37,726 bases of DNA from Schlegelella_A sp035493195 (GCA_035493195.1 DATJIM010000041.1:1-37726); one strand, 5' to 3'. Shown: positions 24,179-32,934, counted from the stretch's first letter. Notes: a model not told the origin generated them from the letters alone. Made by a program: numbers and translations.

Positions 24179-24344
24179 GCTCGCCTGCGCGTGAATGTCC
24201 GGTCGGGCACAGTGCATCGCCAGCCGCCCGCATAGACTCGGTGCGTCGCGAGCAGCAGCGACGCCCTCCATTGCGACCGACATGACCGACCCACGCCGCA
24301 GCACCGATCCGGCGACGACGACGCGCGCGCCCGGAGATGTCCGC

Positions 24345-25559
24345 ATGCGCGGCTTCAGCCGACGCACCGAGGTCGCCGACGTCTGGCAGTGGATCGACCG
24401 GCACGCCACCGCGCTGCCCGCTGAGCCGGTCGCCATCGACGACGCACCCGGCCGCGTCCTCGCGCGCGACGTCGTCGCGAGCGCGGACGTTCCTGCGTTC
24501 GACCGCTCGGCGATGGACGGCTACGCGGTCCGCGGCGAGGAGACGATCGGCGCCGGCGACTACAACCCGCTCGCATTTCGCGTCGTCGGCCGCGCCCTGC
24601 CGGGCGAGCCGTTCACCGGCACGGTGCAGCCGGGCGAGGCGGTGCGGATCATGACCGGCGCACCGCTGCCGGCCGGCGCCGATGCGGTCGTCCCCGCCGA
24701 ATACGTGCGTGACACCGCGCAAGGCATCGAGACCTCGATGGCGTTCGGTCCGGGCAAGCACGTCGGCCGCGTCGGCGAGGACATCGCGCGCGGCGCGACG
24801 GTGCTCGCCGCCGGCAGAAAACTGCGGCCGCAGGACGCAGGCGTGCTCGCTTCGCTCGGCATCGACCGCGTCGACGCGATCCGGCGGCCGCGCGTTCGCA
24901 TCGTCGTCACCGGCAACGAGGTCGTCGCTCCCGGCCGGCCGAAAGGCACGTACGACATCTACGACGCGAACTCGGCGATGCTGCGCGGGCTCGTTGCGCG
25001 CGACGGCGGCGAGTTGCACGCGCATCTGCGTGCCGGCGACGACCCGGCGGTGATCCGCGACGCGCTGACGCGCGAAGGCGCCGACATCGTGCTCGTCTCC
25101 GGCGGCTCGAGCGTCGGCACCGAGGACCACGCCCCGCGGCTCCTCGCCGAGGCGGGCGAGCTCGCGATCCACGGCGTCGCGATGCGGCCGTCGAGCCCGG
25201 CGGGGTGCGGCCGCATCGACGACACGCTCGTCTTCCTGCTGCCGGGCAACCCGGTCTCGTGCCTGTGCGCGTACGACTTCTTCGCCGGCCGCGCGATCCG
25301 GCTGCGCGGCGGCTTGCCGAAACAGTGGCCGTATCCCGAGCGCACCGCGCGCGTCGCGCGCAAGATCGTGTCGGCGATCGGCCGCGTCGACTACTGCCGC
25401 GTGCGCGTGCGCGACGGCGAAGTCGAGCCGCTGGCGCTGAGCGGCGCCTCGGTGCTGTCGTCGACGACGCGCGCCGACGGCTTCGTCGTCGTCGCCGCCG
25501 ACAGCGAAGGCCACGCGCCGGGCAGCGAGGTCTCGGTGCATCTCTACGACGCCGCCTGA
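24345..25559 (+). CDS. moeA: Molybdopterin molybdenumtransferase, MoeA family (first copy)
   Basis: Inserts molybdate into adenylylated molybdopterin, the last step of Mo-cofactor synthesis. With the ATG at 24345 the protein has 404 residues, the typical MoeA length, and GGAG stands eight bases upstream; in-frame ATGs further up (24195, 24282) lack such a site. Visible motifs: FDRSAMDGYAVRGEE (52-66), MTGAPLPAGADAVVPAE, GEDIARGATVL, VVTGNEVVAPG, SGGSSVGTEDHAP and LLPGNPVSCLCAYDFF. In the usual TGDE motif Asp is replaced by Asn (TGNEV), whereas the second copy keeps TGDEI. The two genes are 4 bases apart and co-oriented. It is divergent from modABCE across the candidate ModE sites. Confidence 0.93.
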   Translation: MRGFSRRTEVADVWQWIDRHATALPAEPVAIDDAPGRVLARDVVASADVPAFDRSAMDGYAVRGEETIGAGDYNPLAFRVVGRALPGEPFTGTVQPGEAVRIMTGAPLPAGADAVVPAEYVRDTAQGIETSMAFGPGKHVGRVGEDIARGATVLAAGRKLRPQDAGVLASLGIDRVDAIRRPRVRIVVTGNEVVAPGRPKGTYDIYDANSAMLRGLVARDGGELHAHLRAGDDPAVIRDALTREGADIVLVSGGSSVGTEDHAPRLLAEAGELAIHGVAMRPSSPAGCGRIDDTLVFLLPGNPVSCLCAYDFFAGRAIRLRGGLPKQWPYPERTARVARKIVSAIGRVDYCRVRVRDGEVEPLALSGASVLSSTTRADGFVVVAADSEGHAPGSEVSVHLYDAA

Positions 25560-25563
25560 AGCG

Positions 25564-27528
25564 ATGGCCGACAAGACCCCACGAAAGGATTCGGCACCGC
25601 TCGCCGACGGCCGGCAGACGCAGTTCCTGAGCGTCATCACGCGCGACGAGGCGACCGAGCGCTTTCGCCGCCACCTCACGCTGGCGCCGCTCGGCCACGA
25701 GACGGTCGCGCTCGGCGCTGCCCTCGGCCGGGTCCTCGGCGACGACGTCGTCGCCGCGGTCGACGTGCCGGGCTTCGACCGCTCGAACGTCGACGGCTTC
25801 GCAGTGCAGGCAGCCGACACGTTCGGCGCCGGCGAAGAGGACCGGCGCCGGCTCGCGCTCAACGTCGAGGTGCTGACCCCCGGCATCGTGGCGCGCGAAG
25901 CGGTGAGCGCGCGACGCGCCACGGTCATCGCGACCGGCGCGATGTTGCCGCGCGGCGCCGACGCCGTCGTCATGGTCGAGCACACCGAGATCGTCGCCGA
26001 GCACGACGGCACGCGCGTGGTCGAGGTCGCCCGCGCCGTCACCGCCGGCGAGAACGTCAGCTACGCCGGCACCGACATCGCGCGCGGCGAGACCGTGCTG
26101 CGCGCGGGCCAGGTGCTGACGTCGCGCGAGATCGGCGTCCTCGCCGCGGTCGGCGTCGCTGAAGTCCGCGTCTGCCGGCGGCCGCGCGTCGCGATCCTGT
26201 CGACGGGCGACGAGATCGTCGCGCCGGGCTCGCCGTTGCCGCTCGGCGCGATCTACGACTCGAACGCGGCGATCGTCGGTGCCGCGGTCGCCGAGCTCGG
26301 TGGCGAGCCCGTGCAGCTCGGCATCGTCCGCGACGAGGAGGCTGCGCTCACGGCCGCCCTGACGCGCGCGCTCGAGCACGACGTCGTGCTGCTGTCGGGC
26401 GGAACGTCGAAGGGCGCGGGCGACCTCTCGTATCGCGTTGCGAGCCGGCTCGGCGACCCGGGGATCGTGGCCCACGGCGTCGCGCTCAAGCCCGGAAAGC
26501 CGATCTGCCTCGCGGTCAGCCACGGCAAGCCGGTCGTCATCCTGCCGGGCTTTCCAACGTCGGCGATCTTCACGTTCCACGAGTTCGTCGCGCCGGTGAT
26601 CCGCGCCTTTGCCGGGCTGCCTCCCGAGCGGCGCGAGACGCTGACGGCAACACTGCCGATGCGCGTCAACTCCGAGCGCGGCCGCACCGAGTACCTGCTC
26701 GTCGGCCTGGTCGAGAGCGACGGCAAGCTGAGCGCGTACCCGATGGGCAAGGGCTCGGGGTCGGTGACGACGTTCAGCGGCGCCGACGGCTTCATCACGA
26801 TCGACCAGCACAGCGAGATCGTCGACCGCGGCGCCGCGGTCGAGGTGCAGCTGCTCGCGCACGGCCTCGAGCCCGCCGACCTCGTGATCATCGGCAGCCA
26901 CTGCGTCGGTCTCGACGCGATCGTCGGCCGGCTGATCGGCGAAGGCGTGCGGCCGAAGGTGCTGTACGTCGGCAGCCTGGGCGGTGCGAAGGCCGCACAG
27001 CGCGGCGAGTGCGACATCGCGAGCGTCCACCTCATGGACCCGGCGACGGGCGAGTACAACCGCCACCTTCTGACCGACACGCTGACGCTCGTCCCCGGCT
27101 ATCGGCGGATGCAGGGAATCGTGTTTCGCGCCGGTGACGCGCGCTTCGCCGGCAAGAGCGCGCAGGACGCGATCGCCGCCGCGCTCGCCGATCCCGACTG
27201 CACGATGGTCAATCGCAACGCAGGCAGCGGCACGCGCGTCCTGATCGACAAGCTGCTCGGCGTCCGGCGCCCTCCCGGCCACGGAGTGCAGACGAAATCG
27301 CACAACGCGGTCGCCGCCGCGGTGCGCCAGGGCCGCGCCGACTGGGGCGTCGCGATCGACACGGTCGCGCGGCAGTACGGGCTCGGCTTCATCGCGCTGC
27401 AGGAAGAACACTACGACTTCATCGTGCCGACCGCGAAGCTCGCGCGTCCCGCGGTGCAGACGTTTCGCGCGCTGCTCGCCGATCGCGCGATGCGGGACGA
27501 ATTGCGGCGGCTCGGATTTCGCCTGTAG
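25564..27528 (+). CDS. MoeA fused to a periplasmic-binding-protein-like domain (second copy)
   Basis: Protein of 654 residues. The first ~410 are a MoeA domain: FDRSNVDGFAVQAADT, IATGAMLPRGADAVVMVEHTE, GTDIARGETVLRAGQVL, ILSTGDEIVAPG, LLSGGTSKGAGDLSYRV, ILPGFPTSAIFTFHEF. The last ~210 residues (from LVIIGSHCVGLDAIVGRLIGEG through CTMVNRNAGSGTRVLIDKLL to VGIDTVAR-like WGVAIDTVARQYGLGF) match the PBP-like domain PF12727 found in ModE-like and MoeA-like proteins, which may bind molybdate, tungstate or the cofactor. Active-site Asp in TGDE is present, unlike in the first copy. No signal peptide, so the PBP domain is cytoplasmic. Likely co-transcribed with moeA. Confidence 0.92.
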   Translation: MADKTPRKDSAPLADGRQTQFLSVITRDEATERFRRHLTLAPLGHETVALGAALGRVLGDDVVAAVDVPGFDRSNVDGFAVQAADTFGAGEEDRRRLALNVEVLTPGIVAREAVSARRATVIATGAMLPRGADAVVMVEHTEIVAEHDGTRVVEVARAVTAGENVSYAGTDIARGETVLRAGQVLTSREIGVLAAVGVAEVRVCRRPRVAILSTGDEIVAPGSPLPLGAIYDSNAAIVGAAVAELGGEPVQLGIVRDEEAALTAALTRALEHDVVLLSGGTSKGAGDLSYRVASRLGDPGIVAHGVALKPGKPICLAVSHGKPVVILPGFPTSAIFTFHEFVAPVIRAFAGLPPERRETLTATLPMRVNSERGRTEYLLVGLVESDGKLSAYPMGKGSGSVTTFSGADGFITIDQHSEIVDRGAAVEVQLLAHGLEPADLVIIGSHCVGLDAIVGRLIGEGVRPKVLYVGSLGGAKAAQRGECDIASVHLMDPATGEYNRHLLTDTLTLVPGYRRMQGIVFRAGDARFAGKSAQDAIAAALADPDCTMVNRNAGSGTRVLIDKLLGVRRPPGHGVQTKSHNAVAAAVRQGRADWGVAIDTVARQYGLGFIALQEEHYDFIVPTAKLARPAVQTFRALLADRAMRDELRRLGFRL

Positions 27529-27618
27529 AGCGATCCGCGCTCCGGCATGGGCTTCCTGCAAGGGCGGCTTTGGGTTCCGGCGTATCGTTGTGCAGAGCAA
27601 CGCAGCGAGGAGATCGAG

Positions 27619-27948
27619 ATGGCCCGGTACCCCGTGACCGCAGCGAAGCGCAGCGCCTCGCTGCGCGGCGCGGCAGACAGCGCGGTCGTGCCGATCGCTC
27701 CGGCGGCGACGCGTTCGGGCTTCCTCAGCTTTCGCTATTCGTCGACGGTCGTGTCTTCCCACGGCGGCCGCACCCAGGTCAGCTCCAGGCGCGTGTCGCT
27801 CGAGGATGGCCAGCTGAGCAGCGAGTCGTTCGAAGGCGAGCTCGACGGCCGCGCGCACGACGAAGCCGTGCGCCGCGCCCAGCAGCAAGTGCTCGAAGAC
27901 GCGGCGCCGCTGCTTCGCGTGCTGCGCTGGATGCTGCCGAGCCGCTGA
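27619..27948 (+). CDS. Small conserved-looking hypothetical protein
   Basis: Hypothetical protein of 109 residues with no assigned domain. A strong ribosome site (GAGGAGATCGAG) stands just before ATG at 27619, which fixes the start; the frame is open upstream but unlikely to be translated there. The middle part FLSFRYSSTVVSSHGGRTQVSSRRVSLEDGQLSSESFEGELDGRAHDEAV looks like a beta-strand domain, and the last 25 residues are helical. No signal peptide or membrane segment. It lies between the MoeA fusion and convergent sorB, so its role with molybdenum or sulfite is unproven. Confidence 0.65.
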   Translation: MARYPVTAAKRSASLRGAADSAVVPIAPAATRSGFLSFRYSSTVVSSHGGRTQVSSRRVSLEDGQLSSESFEGELDGRAHDEAVRRAQQQVLEDAAPLLRVLRWMLPSR

Positions 27949-27968
27949 GCGCGCGCTGGGTCGCGGCG

Positions 27969-28298
27969 CTACTTGCCGTGGTTGCCGTAGGTCGCGGTCA
28001 GGTAGTCGACGATGTCGGGGATGTCGGCGTCGTTGAGCGGCGCCTTGAAGACGGTCTTCATGCGCTTGGTCATCGCATCCCAGTACGGCCGGCCGGCGTT
28101 CGGCGGCTGCATCGTCATGTACTCGGCCGAATGGCAGGCGACGCAGTTGGCCTGCGCCTTGGCGTAGCCGGGCATCGAGCTCGGGACGAGTTCCGCGCCG
28201 TCGGGCGGCAGCACGATCGTCTTCGGCGCGGCGCCGACGGCGGCGACGCCGCACGCGAGCACGGCCGCGAGAACGGAGAGACGGAAGGGGTTCGGCAT
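27969..28298 (-). CDS. sorB: Sulfite dehydrogenase cytochrome c subunit (SorB-like)
   Basis: Secreted c-type cytochrome of 109 residues. Signal peptide about 1-23 (MPNPFRLSVLAAVLACGVAAVGA), one haem-binding motif CVACH (52-56), and methionines at 62-64 and beyond as candidate axial ligands. It accepts electrons from the molybdenum subunit during sulfite oxidation. It starts 23 bases after the sorA stop on the same strand. Family name rests on size, single haem and partner gene. Confidence 0.85.
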   Translation of the reverse strand: MPNPFRLSVLAAVLACGVAAVGAAPKTIVLPPDGAELVPSSMPGYAKAQANCVACHSAEYMTMQPPNAGRPYWDAMTKRMKTVFKAPLNDADIPDIVDYLTATYGNHGK

Positions 28299-28321
28299 GG
28301 CAGTGACTCCGGAGCGGCGTT

Positions 28322-29554
28322 TCAGGCTGCAGTGACCTTGACGGTCTCGATGACGTTGCGCATGTAGCCCGCGGGCTGCCAGACGGCGGTCGTCGGTTGC
28401 CCCTCGCCGCCTCGGCTCCACGCGCACGACTGAATGTCGTACGTGCGCCCGGCCACGGGGGTGAAGCCGAACGTGAACTCGCGGAACGAATAGCGGCTGA
28501 GCTCGGGGCCGAGCGTCGCCTGCAGCCAGGTGGTGCCACCGTCGGTCGACACGCCGACCTCGCGGATGCCCTTGCCGCCGTCGAACGCGATGCCACGAAT
28601 CAGCGTCGGCCGCCCCGCGGGAATGCGCTGGCCGTTGCTGAGCGACGTCACGAACGAGCGCACAGTGAAGCGCGTGATCGGGCGCGTCTTCGCCGGTGGC
28701 GTGCCGGGAGCGACGCAGGCGCATTCGTTGTCGGGGACGCGGTACCCCGGTGCCATCCAGAAGCCCTCGAACGTGTGGTCGATGATCTCGATGTTCGAGA
28801 GGTGCTTGACCCAGTACGTGCCGTAGCGGCCGGGGACGACGAGCTTCACGGGATAGCCGTTCAGCATCGGGATGTCCGCCCCGTTCATCTGATAGGCGAC
28901 GAGGATGTCCGGGTCCATCGCATCGGCGACGTCGAGCGCCTTGACGAAGTCGCCGCCGCCGAAGACCGCCCTGTCGAGGCCGTCGAAGCTGACCTGGCGC
29001 GCCGAGTTCTTCGGCTCGGCGCGCGCGAGGACGTCCTTCAGCGGCACGCCGGTCCAGCGCGCATTGCCCATCGCGCCGTTGCCGCTCTGGCCGCCGGTGA
29101 CGCGCGGATTGAAGAACGCGCGGCTGTTGCCCGAGCACTGGTTGACGGCGACGATCTCGACCGGCCTGAACTGCGACTTCAGCTCCGCGAGCGAGAGCTG
29201 GAAGGGTTTGCCCGCGGCGTTGCCGCCGACCTTGATGACGTACGTGTCGGGATCGATCGAGGTCGGGATCGCCGCGTTGTGGTAGCGGACGAAGAAGGCG
29301 TCGTTCGGCGTGATGACGCCGTCGTTGTAGACGTCGAACGGCGTCTCGAGCTGCGGCGGCCGCGACGTCAGCACGATCATCGGCCGCTTCTCGGGAAAGG
29401 CGACGACCTTGCGGCTGCCATTGGCGAACGGCTGCTCGAAGTTCTGCTGTGCGTGCGCGCTTCTTGCGAAGGCGCCGAGGCCGGCGGTAGCGGCCGTGCC
29501 GAGACCGGCTGCGAGCAGTCGGCGGCGAAGTGCATCGTGGCGGTCGAATGACAT
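28322..29554 (-). CDS. sorA: Sulfite dehydrogenase molybdenum subunit (SorA-like, sulfite oxidase family)
   Basis: Oxidises sulfite to sulfate in the periplasm with Mo-molybdopterin and passes electrons to SorB. The protein has 410 residues. The N-terminus has a twin-arginine signal (RRRLLAAGLGTAATAGLGAF, ending near AHA-QQ at 36), suiting export of a folded cofactor enzyme. The molybdenum domain shows DVYNDGVITPNDAFFVRYH and the Mo-ligating Cys140 in VNQCSGNSRAFF; WTGVPLKDVL, YPVKLVVPGRYGTYWVKHL and the dimerisation domain with GVSTDGGTTWLQATLG follow. The start ATG at 29554 has GGGAGA four bases upstream. It forms a pair with sorB and stands beside the molybdenum-cofactor genes that supply it. 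Confidence 0.94.
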   Translation of the reverse strand: MSFDRHDALRRRLLAAGLGTAATAGLGAFARSAHAQQNFEQPFANGSRKVVAFPEKRPMIVLTSRPPQLETPFDVYNDGVITPNDAFFVRYHNAAIPTSIDPDTYVIKVGGNAAGKPFQLSLAELKSQFRPVEIVAVNQCSGNSRAFFNPRVTGGQSGNGAMGNARWTGVPLKDVLARAEPKNSARQVSFDGLDRAVFGGGDFVKALDVADAMDPDILVAYQMNGADIPMLNGYPVKLVVPGRYGTYWVKHLSNIEIIDHTFEGFWMAPGYRVPDNECACVAPGTPPAKTRPITRFTVRSFVTSLSNGQRIPAGRPTLIRGIAFDGGKGIREVGVSTDGGTTWLQATLGPELSRYSFREFTFGFTPVAGRTYDIQSCAWSRGGEGQPTTAVWQPAGYMRNVIETVKVTAA

Positions 29555-29593
29555 CGGATCTCCCTGTGCGGCGCGTGGCCCGGATGCGGGTGT

Positions 29594-29627
29594 ACCCGAT
29601 TGTGCGAACCACGCGGATCGGGTTTTT
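29594..29627 (+). terminator. Terminator-like hairpin with T-run upstream of sorA
   Basis: Arms ACCCGAT (29594-29600) and ATCGGGT (29617-29623) around a 16-base loop, followed by TTTTT on the plus strand. Both flanking genes (sorA and the beta-propeller gene) are on the minus strand, so as a plus-strand terminator it ends no visible gene. On the minus strand it would lie in the sorA leader 40-70 bases before the start. Confidence 0.4.
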
Positions 29628-29711
29628 CGCGGATTCGACGCGTCCGGGAGACGTCGAGCGCCAACAAAGTCCCCGACGGCGCAAAGGCCGGCGGGCATAT
29701 TTCGCGCGGTC

Positions 29712-30707
29712 CTATCTGACGCGATAGACGTGAACCGACGCGGGCGTGCCGGATCGCGCCGGCGCCGCGACGAACAGCGTGCCGAGCTCGCGCACGTAGA
29801 GCCCGGTGCGCGCGCCAAGCGATGTCGCAAGGTGCTGCACCCGAACGTAGCGATCCGCATCTTGCCCGCGCACCACGTCGACGAACCCCTCGCCGCACAC
29901 CGCGTAGATGTCGCGATGCTGCGCATCGAAGAACAGGTCGTCGGCGTCGCCGCACAGGGGCAGCTCCGCGACGCGTCGGCCGGTCGCGCTGTCGTAGACC
30001 TGCAGCCGGGGCGGCTCGCGCGTCGCGACGAAGAGACGGCTGCGCGCTTCGTCGAGCGCGAGCGCGAAGTTCCGCGCCGCGGGCTTCACCGGCCAAGTCG
30101 CCGTGACCTCGCCGCTGCGGCGGTCGACGACCGCGACGTGGCCGGCGGCCGGGACGTTGACGAAGATCGCCGGACTTTTCACCGCGAGCTCGAAAGCTTC
30201 CGGATGGCCCGCCAGTGCGAAACGCCGCTCGACGCGCAACGCTTGGGTGTCGATGACGCCGAGGCTGGTGGAGTAGCCGACGACGAGCCGACCGGTCGCG
30301 GCGTCCCACCTCAGGTTGTCGGCGTCGGCAAGACCGCCGACCGAGCCGAGCACGTTGCCGTCGGAGTACGCGTCGACGCGGTCGCCGGCGCCGTCCGCGA
30401 CCAGGAGGCGCGACTCCGCTGCCGACCACGCCAGGCCCTGCGGTTCCTTCGCGCCGGCCCAGCGTGCGACCCGTTTCGCGTTGCGCACGTCGATCACCTC
30501 GATCGTGTTCGCGCCGAGCGCCGCGACGAAAAGGCGCTGGTCGACCGGATCGAAGGCGAGATGGTCCAGCCGGCCGCGGGTGTCGGGCAGCTCGATCGTT
30601 GTCTGCAGCTCGAGCTGCGCCAGGCACGGCGCGATCGTGAACAGCGCGGCGGTTGCGGCGAAGACGCGAGCCCGTCGCGATCGGCGAGCCCCGGGCGCAG
30701 CGTTCAT
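29712..30707 (-). CDS. Secreted YncE-like beta-propeller protein
   Basis: Exported protein of 331 residues. A signal peptide (about 1-30, ending PCLAQ) is followed by six or so propeller blades of the WD40/YVTN type, each with an FDP/LDEARSRLFVA-like strand: LFVAALGANTIEVIDVRNAKRVARW, RLVVGYSTSLGVIDTQAL, IFVNVPAAGHVAVVDRRSGEVTATW, RLFVATREPPRLQVYDSATGRRVAEL. No catalytic residues are apparent; such propellers bind ligands or partner proteins. Start ATG at 30707. It is separated from sorA by a 157-base gap and diverges from the DUF1259 gene (63-base gap), so it is not clearly part of either group. Confidence 0.85.
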   Translation of the reverse strand: MNAAPGARRSRRARVFAATAALFTIAPCLAQLELQTTIELPDTRGRLDHLAFDPVDQRLFVAALGANTIEVIDVRNAKRVARWAGAKEPQGLAWSAAESRLLVADGAGDRVDAYSDGNVLGSVGGLADADNLRWDAATGRLVVGYSTSLGVIDTQALRVERRFALAGHPEAFELAVKSPAIFVNVPAAGHVAVVDRRSGEVTATWPVKPAARNFALALDEARSRLFVATREPPRLQVYDSATGRRVAELPLCGDADDLFFDAQHRDIYAVCGEGFVDVVRGQDADRYVRVQHLATSLGARTGLYVRELGTLFVAAPARSGTPASVHVYRVR

Positions 30708-30770
30708 GACGTCAGCGTAGACGACGACGGCGCCGGCTGCCACGGGATCGCGAATTGCCGTGTCCGCGGC

Positions 30771-31652
30771 ATGAAGACCACCGTCTGGGGCTTGCTCGGC
30801 ATCGGGGCGTGCGTCTTCGCGCATGCCCAGAGCGTCGATTGGCAGAAGGTCGACGACACGCTGGGCAGGAAGGCCGCGGTCACCGGCGACGTCCATCGCT
30901 ACGGCTTCGCGCGCAGCGACCTCGCGGTGAAGCTCGACGGGGTGACGATCCATCCCGCGCTGGCGCTCGGGGGCTGGGTGGCATTCAAGCCGATGCAAGA
31001 CGGCGTCATCGCGATGGGCGATCTCGTCCTGCTCGAGCAGGAGATCAATCCCGTCATGCTGAAGATGATCGCGGGCGGCCTCGAGATCACCGCGATCCAC
31101 AACCACCTGCTGAGGGCGAGCCCGGCGACGTTCTACATGCACATCGCCGGCCGCGGCGACCCGATCAAGATCGCCACCGCGCTCCGCGACGGCCTCGCCG
31201 AAAGCAAGACGCCGCTGTCGCTGCCGGCGAACTCTTCGTCGCAGCCCGCGATCGACCTGCAGATCGCGCAGCTCGACCAGATCATCGGCGCGAAAGGGCA
31301 GGTCGACGGCGGCGTCTATCAAGTCGCCGTCGCCCGCCGCGATCCGGTCTACGACGCGGGGATGCCGATGACTCCGCCGGCACCGTTGGGCGTCGCCAGC
31401 GGGATCAACTTCCAGCCGACCGGGGACGGCAAGGCCGCGGTCACCGGCGACTTCGCGTTGAGCGGCGACGAGGTGGAGCCGGTCCTGAAGTCGTTGCGCG
31501 CGAGCGGCATCGAGGTGACCGCGCTGCACAGCCACATGCTGATGGAGAGACCCCGTCTGTTCTTCATGCACTTCTGGGCGAACGACGACGCGATCAGGCT
31601 CGCCCGCGGCCTGCGTGCTGCGCTCGACAAAACCGCGAGCGCCCAGAACTGA
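30771..31652 (+). CDS. DUF1259 (LppY/LpqO-like) periplasmic protein
   Basis: Protein of 293 residues with a short signal peptide (MKTTVWGLLGIGACVFAHAQ) and two DUF1259 repeats. Each repeat begins AAVTGDV/AAVTGDF and contains a conserved histidine pair followed by the 'RPRLFFMHFWA/SPATFYMHIAG' strand: ITAIHNHLLRASPATFYMH and VTALHSHMLMERPRLFFMH. The paired His-x-His motifs suggest metal or ligand binding, but no function is established for the family as far as I know. It is convergent with the first chrA gene, 14 bases apart; genes of this family are often seen in chromate-resistance neighbourhoods. Confidence 0.85.
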   Translation: MKTTVWGLLGIGACVFAHAQSVDWQKVDDTLGRKAAVTGDVHRYGFARSDLAVKLDGVTIHPALALGGWVAFKPMQDGVIAMGDLVLLEQEINPVMLKMIAGGLEITAIHNHLLRASPATFYMHIAGRGDPIKIATALRDGLAESKTPLSLPANSSSQPAIDLQIAQLDQIIGAKGQVDGGVYQVAVARRDPVYDAGMPMTPPAPLGVASGINFQPTGDGKAAVTGDFALSGDEVEPVLKSLRASGIEVTALHSHMLMERPRLFFMHFWANDDAIRLARGLRAALDKTASAQN

Positions 31653-31666
31653 TCCGAGCCCTCTCT

Positions 31667-32890
31667 TCAGAACGCCGGCACCGTGGTCAGCAGCCACCCT
31701 GCGAACGCAGCAGCCAGGACCACGGTCACCGGCGACGCGCGAGCGAAGACGAGCAGACCGAAGGCGGCGAGAGCCAGTGCGAAATCGCCCTTGCTGCGGA
31801 TCGCGCTCGTCCACACCGGGTCGTACAGCGCCGCAGCGAGGACACCGACCACTGCGGCGTTGATTCCGGCGAGCGCCTGCTGAACCGATCGGCGCCGGCG
31901 CAGCGCTTCCCAGAACGGCAAGACGCCGAGAACGAGCAGGAATGCGGGCAGGAAGATCGCGATCAGCAGCAGCAGGCCGCCGGACCATCCTCCGAGTGGC
32001 TCCGGCATCGCGGCACCCAGGTAGGCCGCGAACGTGAACAACGGGCCCGGCACGGCCTGTGCGGCCGCGTAGCCGGCGAGGAACGTGTCGTTGCTCAGCC
32101 ACCCGGGCGGGACGACGCCAGCCTGCAGCAGCGGCAACACCACATGGCCGCCGCCGAAGACCAGCGCGCCGGCCTCGTAGAACACGGAAACCGCAGCGAG
32201 CGTCAACGACCCGCTGGCGCTTGCCGCGATCGGGAGAAGAACGAGCAGCGCCACGAACAAGACGAGCAGCGTTGCCGCGACGTGCGTGCCGAGTTCGCAG
32301 CCGAGGTGCTGCGGCGGCGGCAGGTCGCTCGAGCGCACGCCCACGACACCGATCACGCCGCCGAGCACGATCGCCGCGATCTGACCGAGAGCGCCCGGCG
32401 TCGCGAGCACGAGCAGGGTTGCCAGCAGGGCCAGGCCGCCGCGCAGGCGATCCGGGCACAACGTCTTCGCCATGCCCGAGACGGCCTGCGCGACCACCGC
32501 GACGGCGACGACCTTGAGGCCGTGCACGGCTCCCGACGACGCCAAGCCTGTCCAGCGCGAGACACCGAACGCGAAGACGATCAGCGCGATCGCCGACGGC
32601 AAGGTGAAGCCGCACCAGGCGGCGAGCGAACCGGGCCATCCGGCGCGGCCGAGGCCGAGCGCGATGCCGACCTGGCTGCTGGTCGGCCCGGGCAGGAACT
32701 GGCACAGCGCGACCAGGTCGGAATAGCGCTTGTCGTCGAGCCAGCGTCGGCGCTCGACGAACTCGGCGCGGAAGTAGCCGAGATGCGCGATCGGCCCGCC
32801 GAACGACGTCAGGCCGAGCTTCAGAAAGGCGAGGAAGACCTCGAGCGGGGAGCCGCGGGCGTGCTCCGTTGCGCGTACATCAGCGATCAC
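31667..32890 (-). CDS. chrA: Chromate transporter ChrA (first copy)
   Basis: Inner-membrane chromate efflux protein of the CHR family, about 407 residues with two CHR domains. Each half carries the signature: FLKLGLTSFGGPIAHLGYFRAEFVERRRWLDD with LCQFLPGPTSSQVGIALG, and VFYEAGALVFGGGHVVLPLLQAG with AAQAVPGPLFTFAAYLGA. Around ten hydrophobic helices. No ATG is available; GTG at 32890 (MIADVRATEHARG) is chosen, TTG at 32908 is possible. It lies 44 bases after the concanavalin-like gene. It differs clearly from the second ChrA at 33564-34751, so it is not a recent duplicate. Confidence 0.93.
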   Translation of the reverse strand: MIADVRATEHARGSPLEVFLAFLKLGLTSFGGPIAHLGYFRAEFVERRRWLDDKRYSDLVALCQFLPGPTSSQVGIALGLGRAGWPGSLAAWCGFTLPSAIALIVFAFGVSRWTGLASSGAVHGLKVVAVAVVAQAVSGMAKTLCPDRLRGGLALLATLLVLATPGALGQIAAIVLGGVIGVVGVRSSDLPPPQHLGCELGTHVAATLLVLFVALLVLLPIAASASGSLTLAAVSVFYEAGALVFGGGHVVLPLLQAGVVPPGWLSNDTFLAGYAAAQAVPGPLFTFAAYLGAAMPEPLGGWSGGLLLLIAIFLPAFLLVLGVLPFWEALRRRRSVQQALAGINAAVVGVLAAALYDPVWTSAIRSKGDFALALAAFGLLVFARASPVTVVLAAAFAGWLLTTVPAF

Positions 32891-32934
32891 AGCCCCGCGA
32901 TTGTGCAAAGGACGCCGGGCTCTTCAAGAGACGC

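Noticed and set aside
24139..24282. Small GTG reading frame after AAGGAGAG in the modA-moeA gap
   Set aside because: It would run through the second ModE-like site and has no recognisable protein features; the GGAG-like sequence belongs to the nested repeat region.
24907..28596. Very long minus-strand open frame under both moeA genes
   Set aside because: Antisense of two well-supported MoeA genes. Only the part encoding the cytochrome (27969-28298) lies in a genuine gene on that strand.
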